Notes: generated by a model from the letters alone, not told the origin. 64,000 nucleotides of DNA from an uncultured Campylobacter sp. (GCF_938030145.1 NZ_CALHGM010000008.1:1-64000); one strand, 5' to 3'. Counted from the stretch's first letter, positions 53,538-63,043 are shown. Numbers and translations: made by a program.

Positions 53538-54218
53538 CGCTTAAATTTCATAGCGCTTCGGCGCATGGCTCCGCCTAGTCGTGCTTGGCGGTTAAATTTT
53601 AGATATTTTGAGCTTTTGATGATCCGAGCGCGCTTTGCATGCGGTACGGCGCGGCAAGTGCTTTGCGGCGCGCGTGCGGTTAAAATACAAAGCGGCAAAA
53701 GTTAAATTTTACCAGGCGATGAAGATAAAATTTGCTCGACGCGAAGGTGAAAATTAATTTGCAGCGAAAGATAAAATTTTATCCGCAAAGATCGGCGCAG
53801 GCTTGCGTGCGAGATGAAATTTAAGGACCGCGCAAGCTACGCACGTAGGTCAATCTATACGGCGGGTTATTTTAGCGGGCGCCAAATAGCGGTCTAGGAT
53901 TAAAATTTAAATAGGCGGGTCGCGAGCTTGCTCGTGAGCGAAATTTTGATTGAATTAAGTTCGTGCAGCTATCCTATGCGGCGTGTTTCATAGCGATGAG
54001 GCTTGAAATTCTATCGCGACTTTACGCTTTCCGATGCAAAAAGAGGCGCGCTCAGGCAAGCAAAACCAAATCTGCGCGCATCAGCCGCCGCGTAGCGCCT
54101 AAATAAGCGTAAAGTGTAAGCAGGGCTCAAGCAAACGCAGCGGCAAGCCTACTTCTAAATTCCATTTTTTACCGCTCGCAAAAAGCGGAATTTAGAAATT
54201 TAATTTAAAGGAGCAGCG
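53538..54218. other. 681-bp gap, AAATTT-rich, no gene seen
   Basis: It alternates GC-rich phrases (GCGGCGCG, GCTACGCAC) with AAATTT/AAATTTTA words. No open frame has a ribosome site. The last 20 bases carry AAAGGAG for the nitroreductase. The gap is unusually long for this genome and could be the grave of a lost gene (in C. jejuni an acetyltransferase gene and panD follow the ThiF-like gene). Confidence 0.4.
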
Positions 54219-54716
54219 ATGAATGAAATTTTTACACGCACGAGCGTGCGGAATTTTACCGAAAAAATGCCGAGCGACGATCAGATCGAGCTCGTGCTAA
54301 AAGCCGCGATGCAAGCCCCTAGCGCAGGCAACCAGCGCTCATGGGAGTTTTACGTAGTGCGCGATCGCACCGCGCTTACGCTACTTAGCAGCGTAGGCAC
54401 CTACGGCGGCTGCACGAAGGACGCGCCGCTTGCAATCGTGGTCTGCACGCGCAAAAACGGCTTAAAATTCCAGCCCTACGCTCGCTACGACTGCGCTTGT
54501 GCGGCAGAAAATCTCTGGCTAGCGGCGCACCATTTGGGGCTTGGCACCACGTGGCTGGGCGTAGCGCCCGATATTTACGCAATGGAGCGCGTAAGAGAAA
54601 TTTTGGATCTACCGGGACATTTGGAGGCGTTTTGCATTATGCCTTTGGGCTTTCCGTCTCGCGTCACAAAGGCGCATTCGCGCTTTGAGCCCGCTAAAAT
54701 TCACTTCGTAGGCTAG
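54219..54716 (+). CDS. nitroreductase-family flavoprotein
   Basis: This 165-residue FMN-dependent oxidoreductase, short form, has the FMN phosphate motif RTSVRNFTE, AMQAPSAGNQRSWEF, LAIVVCTRKNG and LGLGTTWLGVAP. The nitroreductase fold reduces quinones, nitro compounds or flavins with NAD(P)H. The substrate is unknown. AAAGGAG lies 6 bases before the ATG. It is two bases from modD, so they may be one transcript. Confidence 0.85.
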   Translation: MNEIFTRTSVRNFTEKMPSDDQIELVLKAAMQAPSAGNQRSWEFYVVRDRTALTLLSSVGTYGGCTKDAPLAIVVCTRKNGLKFQPYARYDCACAAENLWLAAHHLGLGTTWLGVAPDIYAMERVREILDLPGHLEAFCIMPLGFPSRVTKAHSRFEPAKIHFVG

Positions 54717-54718
54717 AT

Positions 54719-55570
54719 ATGTTTATTTCGCAGAGTAAAATCGACGATCTAATCGCTAGCGACGGCGCGTTTTTGGACCTTACGACCGAGCTTTTGCAAG
54801 ACTTCGTGGATTTAAACGCGCCCGCGCGGCTTTCGATCGTAACGAGGCAGGATCTGATCTTCAGCGGCGGGCAGATCGCGCGGGAAGTAGCGGCGCGCTT
54901 TGGTTGCGAGACGCAGCATCTAGCGCGTGAGGGAAGCGCATTTTGTGCGGGAGAAGAAATTTTTAGCGCACGGGGGAGCTTCGAGAGCCTGCATAAAGCT
55001 TGGAAGATCGTTCAGATCGTGTTTGAGTACTCCTGCAAAATTTCGACCTACGCGCACGAGATGGTTGCGCTGATGCGAGAGGTGAATCCGCGCTGCGTGC
55101 TGGGTGCGACGCGCAAGAGCTTTCCTTTTGCGAAGGAGCTTTGCGTAAATGCGCTGATCGCGGGCGGCGGAACGATACACCGCATGGGGCTGCACGACAG
55201 CGTTCTGTTTTTTTCAAACCACATCCGCGCGTTTGCAAGCTTTAGCGAGTTTTGCGCACAGATCGCTAAATTTAAAGAGCGCGCGCCCGAGCGAAAGATC
55301 ATGATCGAAGTGGCGAGTGAGTGCGAATTTAGCGAGCTTTTAAAATACGCGCCTGATGCGATAATGTGCGATAAGATGAGCCCTAGCGAGCTTAGAGCCT
55401 GCGTTTTGAGGCGAGATGAAACGGCGCCGCAGATTAAAATTTGCGCTGCGGGCGGCATAAATAAAAATAACTGCGCAGAGTTTGCAGCTACCGGCGCGGA
55501 CGTGCTCGTAAGCTCGGCGGTTTGGAATCAGGGCGTGTGCGATCTAGGCGGAAAGATAGAATTTATCTAA
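54719..55570 (+). CDS. modD: ModD (quinolinate phosphoribosyltransferase-like protein of molybdate loci)
   Basis: This 283-residue protein has the nicotinate-nucleotide pyrophosphorylase fold: DLTTELL near the start, SIVTRQDLIFSGG, VLGATRKSFPF, AGGGTIHRMGLHDSVLF (the ModD form of the GGGxxHR motif), and AAGGINKNNCAEF. Family members sit beside molybdate ABC genes and their chemistry is not settled. The modA and modB genes that follow are both broken. Confidence 0.85.
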   Translation: MFISQSKIDDLIASDGAFLDLTTELLQDFVDLNAPARLSIVTRQDLIFSGGQIAREVAARFGCETQHLAREGSAFCAGEEIFSARGSFESLHKAWKIVQIVFEYSCKISTYAHEMVALMREVNPRCVLGATRKSFPFAKELCVNALIAGGGTIHRMGLHDSVLFFSNHIRAFASFSEFCAQIAKFKERAPERKIMIEVASECEFSELLKYAPDAIMCDKMSPSELRACVLRRDETAPQIKICAAGGINKNNCAEFAATGADVLVSSAVWNQGVCDLGGKIEFI

Positions 55571-55652
55571 ATATTAAATTTTAAATTTAAGGCGCGGAAG
55601 TCTAAAATAGGGCATAAAAATGCGATTTATTAATAAATAAGAGTATATTTTG

Positions 55653-55658
55653 TAGAAT
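55653..55658 (+). promoter_or_regulatory. -10 box ahead of modA
   Basis: TAGAAT lies 28 bases before the modA ATG after a T/A-rich run (TATATTTTGTAGAATTC). AAAAAAAGGA is the ribosome site. A separate promoter for the mod genes is plausible. Confidence 0.3.
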
Positions 55659-55685
55659 TCTTAAAATTTCAAAAAAAGGATTTTC

Positions 55686-56388
55686 ATGAAAAAAATTGCA
55701 TTTATTTTGGCGCTTGCGGCAAGCGTTTCGTTCTGCGCGGATCAGCTGATAATCGCAGCTGGCGGCGGATACAAAAAGCCCGTCTCGGCCGTGATCGAAA
55801 ATTTGAAAAAAGAGGGCATGGACGTGGCGGGATCGTTTGCCAACCTCGGCCAGCTCGTCATTCAATCGCGCGAGAATAAAATTTCATTCATCGTGGGCGA
55901 CGAGGCGTTTTTGAAAAAAAAGCGATCTAAATATCACTAAATTTGAGCGTATCGGGCGCGGCACGCTAGTTTTAGTAACGCCGAAAAATATTAAAATACA
56001 GGGCGTATCAGAGATCGCAAAATTCGATAAGATCGCGATGCCGGATCCTAAAAAGGCGATTTACGGTATCAGGACGAACGAGTTTTTGCAAAACGCCAAG
56101 ATGGATGGGGTAAAAGATAAAATTTTAGCCGTCGCGGGCGTGCCGCAGGTAGTCGCTTACGTCATCAACGGCGAGGTGCAGGCGGGCTTTATCAACAGCA
56201 CCGAAGCAGTCGCCAAAAAAGATGAGTTCGGCTCGATCATCTACATCGACGAGAGCCTCTACAGCCCCGCATTTATCGGCATCGCAAGGCTTAGCGCGTG
56301 CGGCGATGAGGCGCTTTGCGAAAAGGTAATGAAGGAGTTTAAATCGGACTGCTCAAAAGAGATTTTTTCAAAATTCGGTCTTAAATGA
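55686..56388 (+). pseudogene. modA: modA, molybdate-type binding protein, frameshifted in A8
   Basis: The first 84 codons give a signal peptide (KKIAFILALAASVSFC) and ModA-like start DQLIIAAGGGYKKPV. A run of eight A (55914-55921) shifts the frame to an early stop at 55940. With seven A the frame continues as SDLNITKFERIGRGTLVLVTPKN to the natural end at 56388 (about 233 residues in all). ModA delivers molybdate or tungstate to ModBC. Slippage in A8, a fixed mutation, or a sequencing error are all possible. The permease start overlaps as ATGA. Confidence 0.75.
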
Positions 56389-57052
56389 GCGACATCGCTT
56401 GGATCGCGCATCCTCTGATACTAAGCGCTAAAGCCCTGTTTTGCAGCTTTTTGTTGCTGATTACGGCAGGGCTTGCGATTGCTTATTTTTTAGCTTTCAG
56501 CAAAGCTAAATTTAAAAAGATCGTCGAAATTTTAGTGATTTTTCCGCTCATATTCCCGCCGATTGCGACGGGATTTTTGCTTCTTTACATCTTTGGAAAG
56601 AGTGAATTTATCGGCTCTGCGTTAAATTTAGACATCGTTTTTAATTTTTCTTCTTTGGCGCTTGCGGCGTTTTTGGTGGGGCAGCCGCTGTTTGTAAAGC
56701 CCGTGTGCGCAAGCTTTGAGCTATTTCCGAAAAGCTTAATCGAAGCCGCGCAAATTTTAGGCAAAAACAGAGCTCAAATTTTCCTCCTCGTCATCCTTCC
56801 TAGCTCACTTAAAACGCTAGGCTCCGCGCTTATTTTAGCGCTCTCGCGCGGGCTTGGCGAAGTGGGCATCACGCTGATACTGGGCGGAAATATCGTGGGT
56901 AAAACCGATACGCTAGGTCTTGCGATCTACAATGCCGTGTATGACGGAGAGAACGAGCGGCGCTGATTTTAAGCGTTTTACTCGTAATTTTCAGCTTGAT
57001 CTTATTCTTCGCGATAAGCCTTTTAGATAAAAAGCAAAATTTATCTAAATAA
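56385..57052 (+). pseudogene. modB: modB, molybdate-type ABC permease, frameshifted near the C-terminus
   Basis: The intact part (193 residues to 56966) has the EAA-loop permease signature EAAQILGKNRAQIFLLVILP and ends abruptly at GENERR. Shifting one base near 56955-56960 restores the missing last membrane helix (AALILSVLLVIFSLILFFAI) to a stop at 57052, about 222 residues. Loss of the final helix would probably inactivate the permease. No modC ATPase is adjacent: the next gene is sodC. Together with modA this indicates a dying molybdate importer. Confidence 0.72.
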
Positions 57053-57080
57053 GAAAAATTATTTTTTAAGTATTTTTAGA

Positions 57081-57086
57081 TAAAAT
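57081..57086 (+). promoter_or_regulatory. -10 box of sodC
   Basis: TAAAAT, preceded by TAGA, lies 32 bases before the sodC ATG. Upstream T-runs (ATTATTTTTTAAGTATTTTT) show the roughly 10-base periodicity of Campylobacter promoters. Confidence 0.45.
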
Positions 57087-57117
57087 TGCACTCGCATTTC
57101 ATTTTAAAGGATTTATC

Positions 57118-57663
57118 ATGAAGAAATTTCTAATTTCATCAATTTTAGTCGCAAGCGCCTTGATCGCTCACGAGCACGGCGATATGCAAAATTTCGACCC
57201 TAAGACTGGCAAGCACCTCGTCATTGCTATGGAGCAACTAGGCGAGAAGGGTAACGTGAGCGTAGGCGAGGTCGTAGCGGTCGAGACGAACTACGGCGTG
57301 GCGTTTTTCCCGAATTTAAAAGGTCTTGCTAGCGGCGCGCACGGCTTTCACGTGCATCAAAATGCCGACTGCGGCGCGACCGAGAAGGGCTTAGGCATGA
57401 AAGCGGGCGGCCACTGGGATCCAAGCGATACCAAAAAGCACTCGTTTGCTTGGGATGATAGTGGCCACAAGGGCGATCTGCCTGCGCTTTTCGTCGATGC
57501 CGAGGGCAATGCGGTCTATCCGGTGCTAGCTCCGAAGATCAAGAGCTTAGATGAGCTAAAGGGCCACTCGCTGATGGTTCACGTAGGCGGCGATAACCAC
57601 AGCGACCATCCAAAGCCGCTTGGCGGCGGCGGCGCTAGAATGGTCTGCGGCGTTATAAAATAG
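57118..57663 (+). CDS. sodC: periplasmic Cu/Zn superoxide dismutase
   Basis: This is a 181-residue precursor with signal peptide KKFLISSILVASALIA. Copper and zinc ligands are in HGFHVHQNADCG, GGHWDP and SHKGDLPAL-type segments, and the disulfide partner Cys is in GGGGARMVCGVIK. It removes superoxide in the periplasm. Complete, transcribed alone, with AAAGGA before the ATG. Confidence 0.94.
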   Translation: MKKFLISSILVASALIAHEHGDMQNFDPKTGKHLVIAMEQLGEKGNVSVGEVVAVETNYGVAFFPNLKGLASGAHGFHVHQNADCGATEKGLGMKAGGHWDPSDTKKHSFAWDDSGHKGDLPALFVDAEGNAVYPVLAPKIKSLDELKGHSLMVHVGGDNHSDHPKPLGGGGARMVCGVIK

Positions 57664-57669
57664 GCTTCG

Positions 57670-57696
57670 TTGCGGATGAAATTTAATTATCCGCAA
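57670..57696 (+). terminator. hairpin after sodC
   Basis: TTGCGGAT pairs with ATCCGCAA over an 11-base AT-rich loop, 7 bases after the sodC stop. There is no long T-run, so termination is tentative. Confidence 0.4.
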
Positions 57697-58019
57697 TCTC
57701 TAAATTTAGCAGCCCTGCGGTTAAATTTACGCGACGAAATTTCGCCGTCCGCAGCGCCGAGATACGCCCGCTTTGCCGTTAAATTTACGCACGGCGGGCT
57801 TTGACATAACTTATGCAGCGCGAAATTTTGTGTTAAATTTACGCGCTGCGCCCCCTTCCCGCTTAAATTTTAAAATTTAACTCCGTTTGCACGCATTACA
57901 CCCTGTTTTTGCCGCAGCGGCGTAAAATTTTTCAAATTTAAATCAAAGTTCTAAATTTACGGCGCCGAGCTATTTTGGCGGCGTGAGCTTCATTTAACTT
58001 TTTCTTCACGACTTTTTCC

Positions 58020-58025
58020 TACAAT
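58020..58025 (+). promoter_or_regulatory. -10 box of the DUF1104 gene
   Basis: TACAAT lies 28 bases before the ATG at 58053, after a T-rich run (TTAACTTTTTCTTCACGAC). Confidence 0.35.
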
Positions 58026-58052
58026 TATGCCAACTTTCACAAAGGAGAGAAA

Positions 58053-58586
58053 ATGAAAAAGATTGTTTTAGCAAGCGTTTTAGTCGCGGGCGTGCTGTTC
58101 GCCACAGATTTTCAAAATAGCACTCCCGAGCAGATCAATGCCTCGATCGCCGGCGCGGACGCCAAGAGCTTAAGCGAAGCGGCGTTTGAGATCGACAAGC
58201 GCGCAGGCGAGCTAAGGGCGCAGGCAAGGGATCTCAAGCGCGGATTTAAGACCGAGTTTAAAAAGAAACTGGACGCTATGAGCGTCGAGGATCGCGAGAA
58301 ATTCCTAGACGAGTTTAGAAAAAACTATAACGCCCAGGCGGGCAAGCTAAGCGTCGAGCAGGCGGATAGGCTGGATATCGAGCTTAAAGACCGAGGCAAT
58401 TTCGGCAAATTTAAAAGGCCCGCTCATGGGTTCTGTCCGCACAGATCGCAGGTTGCTTCCGGCGAGTGCGGCCATATGCCGCCTAGAGGAATGGGCGACG
58501 GCGCGGGTCCGGCAATGCCGCCGAGGGACGGGATGCCGTGCAATCAAAACGCTGGCGACGCTGTGTGCCCTATGACGCAGCAATAG
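58053..58586 (+). CDS. periplasmic DUF1104-family protein with Cys/His/Met-rich tail
   Basis: This is a 177-residue precursor: signal peptide (KKIVLASVLVAGVLFA), then the helical DUF1104 part (QINASIAGADAKSLSEAAFE; LDAMSVEDREKFLDEFRK), then from about residue 125 a tail with FCPHRS, CGHMPP, MPPRDGMPC and VCPM. The tail looks metal-binding. The domain is reminiscent of CpxP-type envelope sensors. It precedes a two-component pair, so it may signal metal or envelope stress to it. AAAGGAGAG precedes the ATG. Confidence 0.75.
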   Translation: MKKIVLASVLVAGVLFATDFQNSTPEQINASIAGADAKSLSEAAFEIDKRAGELRAQARDLKRGFKTEFKKKLDAMSVEDREKFLDEFRKNYNAQAGKLSVEQADRLDIELKDRGNFGKFKRPAHGFCPHRSQVASGECGHMPPRGMGDGAGPAMPPRDGMPCNQNAGDAVCPMTQQ

Positions 58587-59046
58587 CCGTCCGTGCGCAA
58601 GCTATTTAGTTCCGCGCAGCATTTGCACGGAATTTTGTTTTAACAGATCACGGCGTAGAAATTTTAAAATTTAGCTTTGAAGCTTATGCGGCATAGCACC
58701 GATGAAATTTCACAAAATTTTATCGGCGCAGGCGAGGTTTTGAAATTCTGCGCGGCGAAATTTTAGGATGTGAAATTTTAAAATTTCGTAGTGGCAGAAT
58801 TTTAAAACTCCCGTACTTTGCCTATAAATTTTAAAATTCCGTGGCGTAAAATTTTAGCCTCTTGCACCGCTTGGCGCACTGCGCGAATTAATTACTAGGC
58901 GAGAAATCTAAATTTACGAAGCGTGCTCTTGAGCCAAGACGTGCCGTTTTCGCCACGATAAAATTTTGCCCTGAAATTTTGCAATTAAATTTTACGTGGA
59001 ATTTCACAGGGTATAATTTCAAAAATTCTACGCAAGGAGGCGGGCT
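58587..59046. other. 460-bp gap, RAATTY-dense, with the promoter of the two-component operon
   Basis: Phrases such as GAAATTTTAAAATTTCG and GCAGAATTTTAAAA recur several times between 58650 and 58860. The -10 box at 59012 ends the gap. No gene is seen. Confidence 0.5.
59012..59017 (+). promoter_or_regulatory. -10 box of the two-component operon
   Basis: TATAAT after GGG lies 30 bases before the response-regulator ATG, with AAGGAGG between. Confidence 0.55.
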
Positions 59047-59709
59047 ATGGCAAGAGTTTTGATCGTCGAGGACGAGGGAATGCTGCTAGACATGATGTGC
59101 ACCTACATGCGCGGCGCGGGGCACGAGGTAAGCGGCAGCAAAAGCTACGACGAGGCGCTTTCATTAGCGTACGAAAAGAGCTTCGATCTGTGGATCTTCG
59201 ACGTCAAAATCATCGGCGGCAACGGCTTTGCGCTACTTCGCGAGCTGCGCGAGGCAGGGCGCGGCGCACCGTGCATTTTCACGACGTCGCTAAACACTCT
59301 GCAAGACGTCGAAAACGGCTTTAGAAGCGGCTGCGACGACTACCTCAAAAAGCCCTTTGAGCTAAAAGAGCTGGCTTTGCGCGCGGATAATCTACTAAAG
59401 CGCACCTTCGTCCACAACGCCGCCGGACGCGAAAATATCGGCGGAAGCTTTAGCTTCGATATGGCTCAGCACGCGCTTTATCGCGACGGAAGAGCCGTGC
59501 CGATGCCGCAAAAGCAGGCGAGGCTTCTTGCGCTGCTTCTAAAAAACCGCGATAAGTTCCTTAGCAAAGATGAAATTTTCGCCGCGCTGTGGGACTACGA
59601 CGAGAGTCCGAGCGAGCTTAGCCTGCGCGTTTATATCGCGGAGCTGCGAAAAATTTTGGGCAAGGATCGCATCATAAATGCTTCCAAGCTCGGCTACAAA
59701 TATCTCTAG
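59047..59709 (+). CDS. OmpR/PhoB-family response regulator
   Basis: The 220-residue product has an N-terminal receiver with acidic pair ED at 8-9, phospho-acceptor Asp52 in WIFDVKI and Lys in YLKKPF. The C-terminal winged-helix DNA-binding domain (MPQKQARLLALLLKNRD; LRVYIAELRKILG; SKLGYKYL) is typical of OmpR type. It is nine bases from the kinase gene. Likely targets include the upstream DUF1104 gene, which is inference from position. Confidence 0.92.
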   Translation: MARVLIVEDEGMLLDMMCTYMRGAGHEVSGSKSYDEALSLAYEKSFDLWIFDVKIIGGNGFALLRELREAGRGAPCIFTTSLNTLQDVENGFRSGCDDYLKKPFELKELALRADNLLKRTFVHNAAGRENIGGSFSFDMAQHALYRDGRAVPMPQKQARLLALLLKNRDKFLSKDEIFAALWDYDESPSELSLRVYIAELRKILGKDRIINASKLGYKYL

Positions 59710-59718
59710 GAGCGCGCC

Positions 59719-60825
59719 GTGTCCAAAATGCGTCAAATTCTACCTATTTTTTTGCTCTACACGCTTACTAGCGTCTTGTTTTTGGCGCTGGTAAGCAGCG
59801 TATTTTACGAGCGGGAGAAGTTTTTTATCGCGGATCGCGATGCCTTTGCGATCAGAGATTTCAAGCACGGCTTAGAGGCTAAGCTCGCACGCGGCGGACG
59901 CCTAAAAGAGAGCGATTTCGACGCCATGCAGGCATACGCGGCGGATCTGAATAGCAGCGATGAGATCGCGCGGGATTTTGAGCCGAAGGATGACGCACCG
60001 CGCGTGTATATGGAGGGGTCTGGCAGGATCGAGCAGTTTAATCTCACCGGCAAGGACGGCACGGAGTATTACGTAGCGATCAAAACGGAGGCGCTTGAGG
60101 GCAAGCTAGCGGCGCTAAAGCTTAAAATTTTAGCTGCGAGCGCGCTTGTTTTAGCGCTTATTTTGCTGATCGCGTATTTTATCATCCGCCTTTCGCTGCG
60201 CCCGCTTTACGAAAAGATCGAGTTTTTAAATGGCTTCATCCGCGACACGACACACGAGATAAAGACACCTCTTAGCGTGATTTTGATGAGTATCGAGCTT
60301 TTTGAAACCGAGCCGAAAAAATATCTGGGTAATATCAAGACGGGCGCAAATACGATAAACGCGCTATTTGAGGATCTAACCGCGCTAAGCTTAAACAAAA
60401 GCGGCAGCGGGCGAGAGGTAAATTTAGGCGAGCTACTGCAAAGCCGCATAGAGTATTTCGGCGTCTCTGCGGAGCAAAAGCGCATAAGCTTAAGCGCCAA
60501 TCTGCGCCCGGTAGCCTTTTGCGCAGATGAGTTTAAGCTACGAAAGATCATCGATAATCTGCTTGGCAACGCGATAAAATATTGCGACGAGCTCGGCTGC
60601 GTCGAGGTGAGCCTGCGCGAGCATTCGCTTCGCATCAAAAACAGCGGCGCGGGTATCGCGCGGCAAAATTTGCCGCATATTTTCGAGCTTTACACCCGCT
60701 TTGACGAGCGCAACGGCGGCTTTGGCATCGGGCTTTTTATCGTTAAAAAATACTGCGACGAGCTCGGGCTTAAAATTTCGTGCGATAGCAACGAGGACTG
60801 GACGGAATTTGAGGTGAAATTTTAA
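59719..60825 (+). CDS. membrane sensor histidine kinase
   Basis: This 368-residue kinase has TM1 at about residues 8-28, a periplasmic loop of about 105 residues, TM2 at about 133-157, HisKA with His in DTTHEIKTPLSV, then the ATPase domain NLLGNAIKYCDE, NSGAGI and GGFGIGLFIVKKYCDE. The start is GTG with AGGAG 7 bases upstream. An ATG three codons later is possible. Cognate of the regulator before it. Confidence 0.92.
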   Translation: MSKMRQILPIFLLYTLTSVLFLALVSSVFYEREKFFIADRDAFAIRDFKHGLEAKLARGGRLKESDFDAMQAYAADLNSSDEIARDFEPKDDAPRVYMEGSGRIEQFNLTGKDGTEYYVAIKTEALEGKLAALKLKILAASALVLALILLIAYFIIRLSLRPLYEKIEFLNGFIRDTTHEIKTPLSVILMSIELFETEPKKYLGNIKTGANTINALFEDLTALSLNKSGSGREVNLGELLQSRIEYFGVSAEQKRISLSANLRPVAFCADEFKLRKIIDNLLGNAIKYCDELGCVEVSLREHSLRIKNSGAGIARQNLPHIFELYTRFDERNGGFGIGLFIVKKYCDELGLKISCDSNEDWTEFEVKF

Positions 60826-61118
60826 CTTTACTCAAATGAAATTCTGCGCGAATGAAATTTTAGCGGGCGGGCTTGCTAGGCTTAACCGCGTAGGTTTAAA
60901 TTTAGCCAGCGATTCCGTTTGTAAAAATTTGCACTAGGTTATAATTTGACGGCGGAATTTACGCATGCAATCCGGTCGCGCTCGCAAAATTTCGCCAATC
61001 GGTTTGCAGAATACATAGCGTAGGTCATATGAAATTTTATAAAATTTCGCGCCGTGGAATTTATCCGAAATTACGTAGCCGTCCGCTAAAATAGCCACAA
61101 ATTTCACCGGATGGAACA
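60826..61118. other. 293-bp gap with a TATAAT
   Basis: A TATAAT occurs at about 60940 (GGTTATAATTTGAC), some 170 bases before the next gene. RAATTY words are frequent. No gene is seen. Confidence 0.35.
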
Positions 61119-61784
61119 ATGATAAATATTGATGAGGTAGGTTATAAAAGAGCCAAGTTTAAGCAAGCTGGCTTAGAGGCTGCGGCTGGCATAGCATCAG
61201 AAGGCGATACGGCGGCAAGCGACGCGGCAAACGCTAGTACGACAGGGCGCGTAAGAATCTCGGCAAAAAGCGGCTTTGAAGCATGGAGCGAGAAGCTGCT
61301 GCATGGCTGCGGAGCTGGCTTTCGCTACGCAGTGCGTATCCCGCTCGCGCCCAAAGTGCAGCTGGACGCAGATGAATATATCCTATACGAGTATAAAAAG
61401 CGCGGAAGCGGGCTTGAACTAATCGCTGCTTTGCTAGTCTTAATCCCCGTTTTAGGCGTGCTCGCGCTATGCTTTAAAGCAGAATACGGCCTAGTTTTTA
61501 ATATAACTATCCTGCTAGTCGGCTTTTGCATGATAATGGTATTTTTGTAGGTCTTTTGGGATGCCGTGTACAAGGGAATTTATGTGAGCGATAAAAATTT
61601 AATCACTCAAAACGGCACAAAATTCCCAATTGAAAAAGTGCACTTTAGCGCCTTATCCAACCGCTGCGGAGATATCACGCTATATTTTTATGTCACGCCG
61701 TTTAGCCAGATTTTTACGCTAAGCATAGACGGTAGCGATGAGTTCAATGCTCTTATTTACTGCTTAGGCTACTCTCTACGATAA
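61119..61784 (+). pseudogene. two-part membrane protein gene interrupted by an in-frame amber codon
   Basis: Residues 1-143 have a Ser/Ala/Thr-rich start, DADEYILYEYKKRGSGLELI and two hydrophobic helices (about 105-141). A TAG at 61548-61550 ends that frame. The same frame then runs on for another 78 codons (VFWDAVYKGIYVSDKNLITQ ... CLGYSLR) to TAA at 61784. With the TAG read through, the product would be about 221 residues with a PH-like beta domain after the membrane hairpin (YVSDKNLI, FPIEKVHFS). It may be a recent nonsense mutation, or two genes. The second part has only a GTG (61566) as a start. Confidence 0.6.
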
Positions 61785-62362
61785 CGATGAGCTTTTTTGC
61801 TTCGCAACGCACCGATACGTGCGCGCTAGAGCTAGCGGACGTCGTCCTCAGATAATTTTAAACTCTAGGCTGTGTAAGAGCGCGCCAAAATTCTAAAAGC
61901 TTCGAAATTTTTCGCGCCTTGGCAGAATGCGGCGCCAAAAATTTAAATAGGATTTTCAAGCACGATTTTGCACACAAATTTTGCGGCGCAAATCCGCGCA
62001 CAAAATTCATAGTTCAAATTTTGCACTTGAATTTTTTGGATAAATTTTTCCCTCAAATTTCGTAAAGAATTTACGCCGCCATAGCCTAATAATGGCACGT
62101 AGAACTTGTAAAATTCGTAACAATGCAAGCAAAATTTGCCAAGATTAGAGATAAAATTTTAGCAAGGCAAGCAAAGCTTTATTTGGTCGTAAATGGACTT
62201 CGTAGCAGCGCGGATTAAGCTGGCGCGCACTAGCCAGTGAGCTTTCGTGCGAATTCTATAAAAATTTTATGGCAGCGCAAATAAAATTTCGCGTAACAAG
62301 GACGAGCCAAGCACTCGCAGCTACGCTTAAATCAATGCTACGTTGCCCGTGTTTAGCCAGGA
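61785..62362. other. 578-bp gap without a clear gene
   Basis: It is AAATTT-rich throughout. The first half has only short frames with stops, and the second half frames (around 62269) lack a ribosome site. Convergent with the phosphoesterase gene on the minus strand. Confidence 0.4.
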
Positions 62363-62962
62363 TCACGAATATCTTGTCGGGATTTGCCTTTGCCCTAAAA
62401 TTTGCACGATCTCATCTAAGCTTAAAATTTTGCCGTGCGAGTCAAAGCCTACGTTTAGTATGCGCCCCTCTAGGCTGGAAGTGCGGTCGTGCAAGTGTCC
62501 GTGAAGCATAAAAGAACCTTTGGAAGCGCGGTTGTGCTCCTCTACGGGATAGTGAAACATACAGATGCTCATACCCGTTTTGCCATCCTTCATCACGCCC
62601 GTGCCGCCGTCAAAATTTAGCTCCTTGTAGTGCAGGATATCGCTAAAGATAGGATTTCCGTCGTCTTTTAGCTCGCGTAGCAGCGCTTCTTTGTTTTGGC
62701 TAATGAGCGTATCGTGGTTGCCTAAAATCAGCACATGCGAGCCGTTTAGCCTACGCACGACGCTTTTTAGATCCTTTAATTTATTACAAAATGCAAAATC
62801 GCCCAGATCATAAACCGTATCCTCCGGCCCCACTACGGTATTCCAGAGCTCTATTAGCTTTTCATTCATCTCAGCTACGTCGTTAAAATTCCTAAATTTA
62901 GGGCAGTATTTCATAATATTGCCGTGATAAAAATGCAAATCGGAGGTAAAAAATATCATCAT
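62363..62962 (-). CDS. calcineurin-like metallophosphoesterase
   Basis: This 199-residue enzyme has SDLHFYHGN at the start (metal Asp and His), then YDLGDFAF, LILGNHD, MFHYPVEEHN and LHGHLHDR. This compact form resembles phage and plasmid phosphoesterases (HYNLH-like) rather than LpxH or YfcE-type housekeeping enzymes. It lies downstream of the RNA ligase on the same strand, 81 bases apart, suggesting a joint role in end processing of nucleic acids. AAAGGG precedes two tandem ATGs. Confidence 0.82.
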   Translation of the reverse strand: MMIFFTSDLHFYHGNIMKYCPKFRNFNDVAEMNEKLIELWNTVVGPEDTVYDLGDFAFCNKLKDLKSVVRRLNGSHVLILGNHDTLISQNKEALLRELKDDGNPIFSDILHYKELNFDGGTGVMKDGKTGMSICMFHYPVEEHNRASKGSFMLHGHLHDRTSSLEGRILNVGFDSHGKILSLDEIVQILGQRQIPTRYS

Positions 62963-63043
62963 TTTCCCTTTAAGCTTTAATCGCTACATCAAATTTGAGC
63001 TTTACGCAAATTTGCGCAGCGTCAAATATTCGCGCGATAATCG

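Larger units (their letters stand above)
57664..58052. other. 389-bp gap after sodC
   Basis: It begins with an inverted repeat (57670-57696), then alternates AAATTT/TTAAATTTACG words with GC-rich phrases. The end carries a TACAAT box and AAAGGAGAG for the next gene. No gene is seen. Confidence 0.45.
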
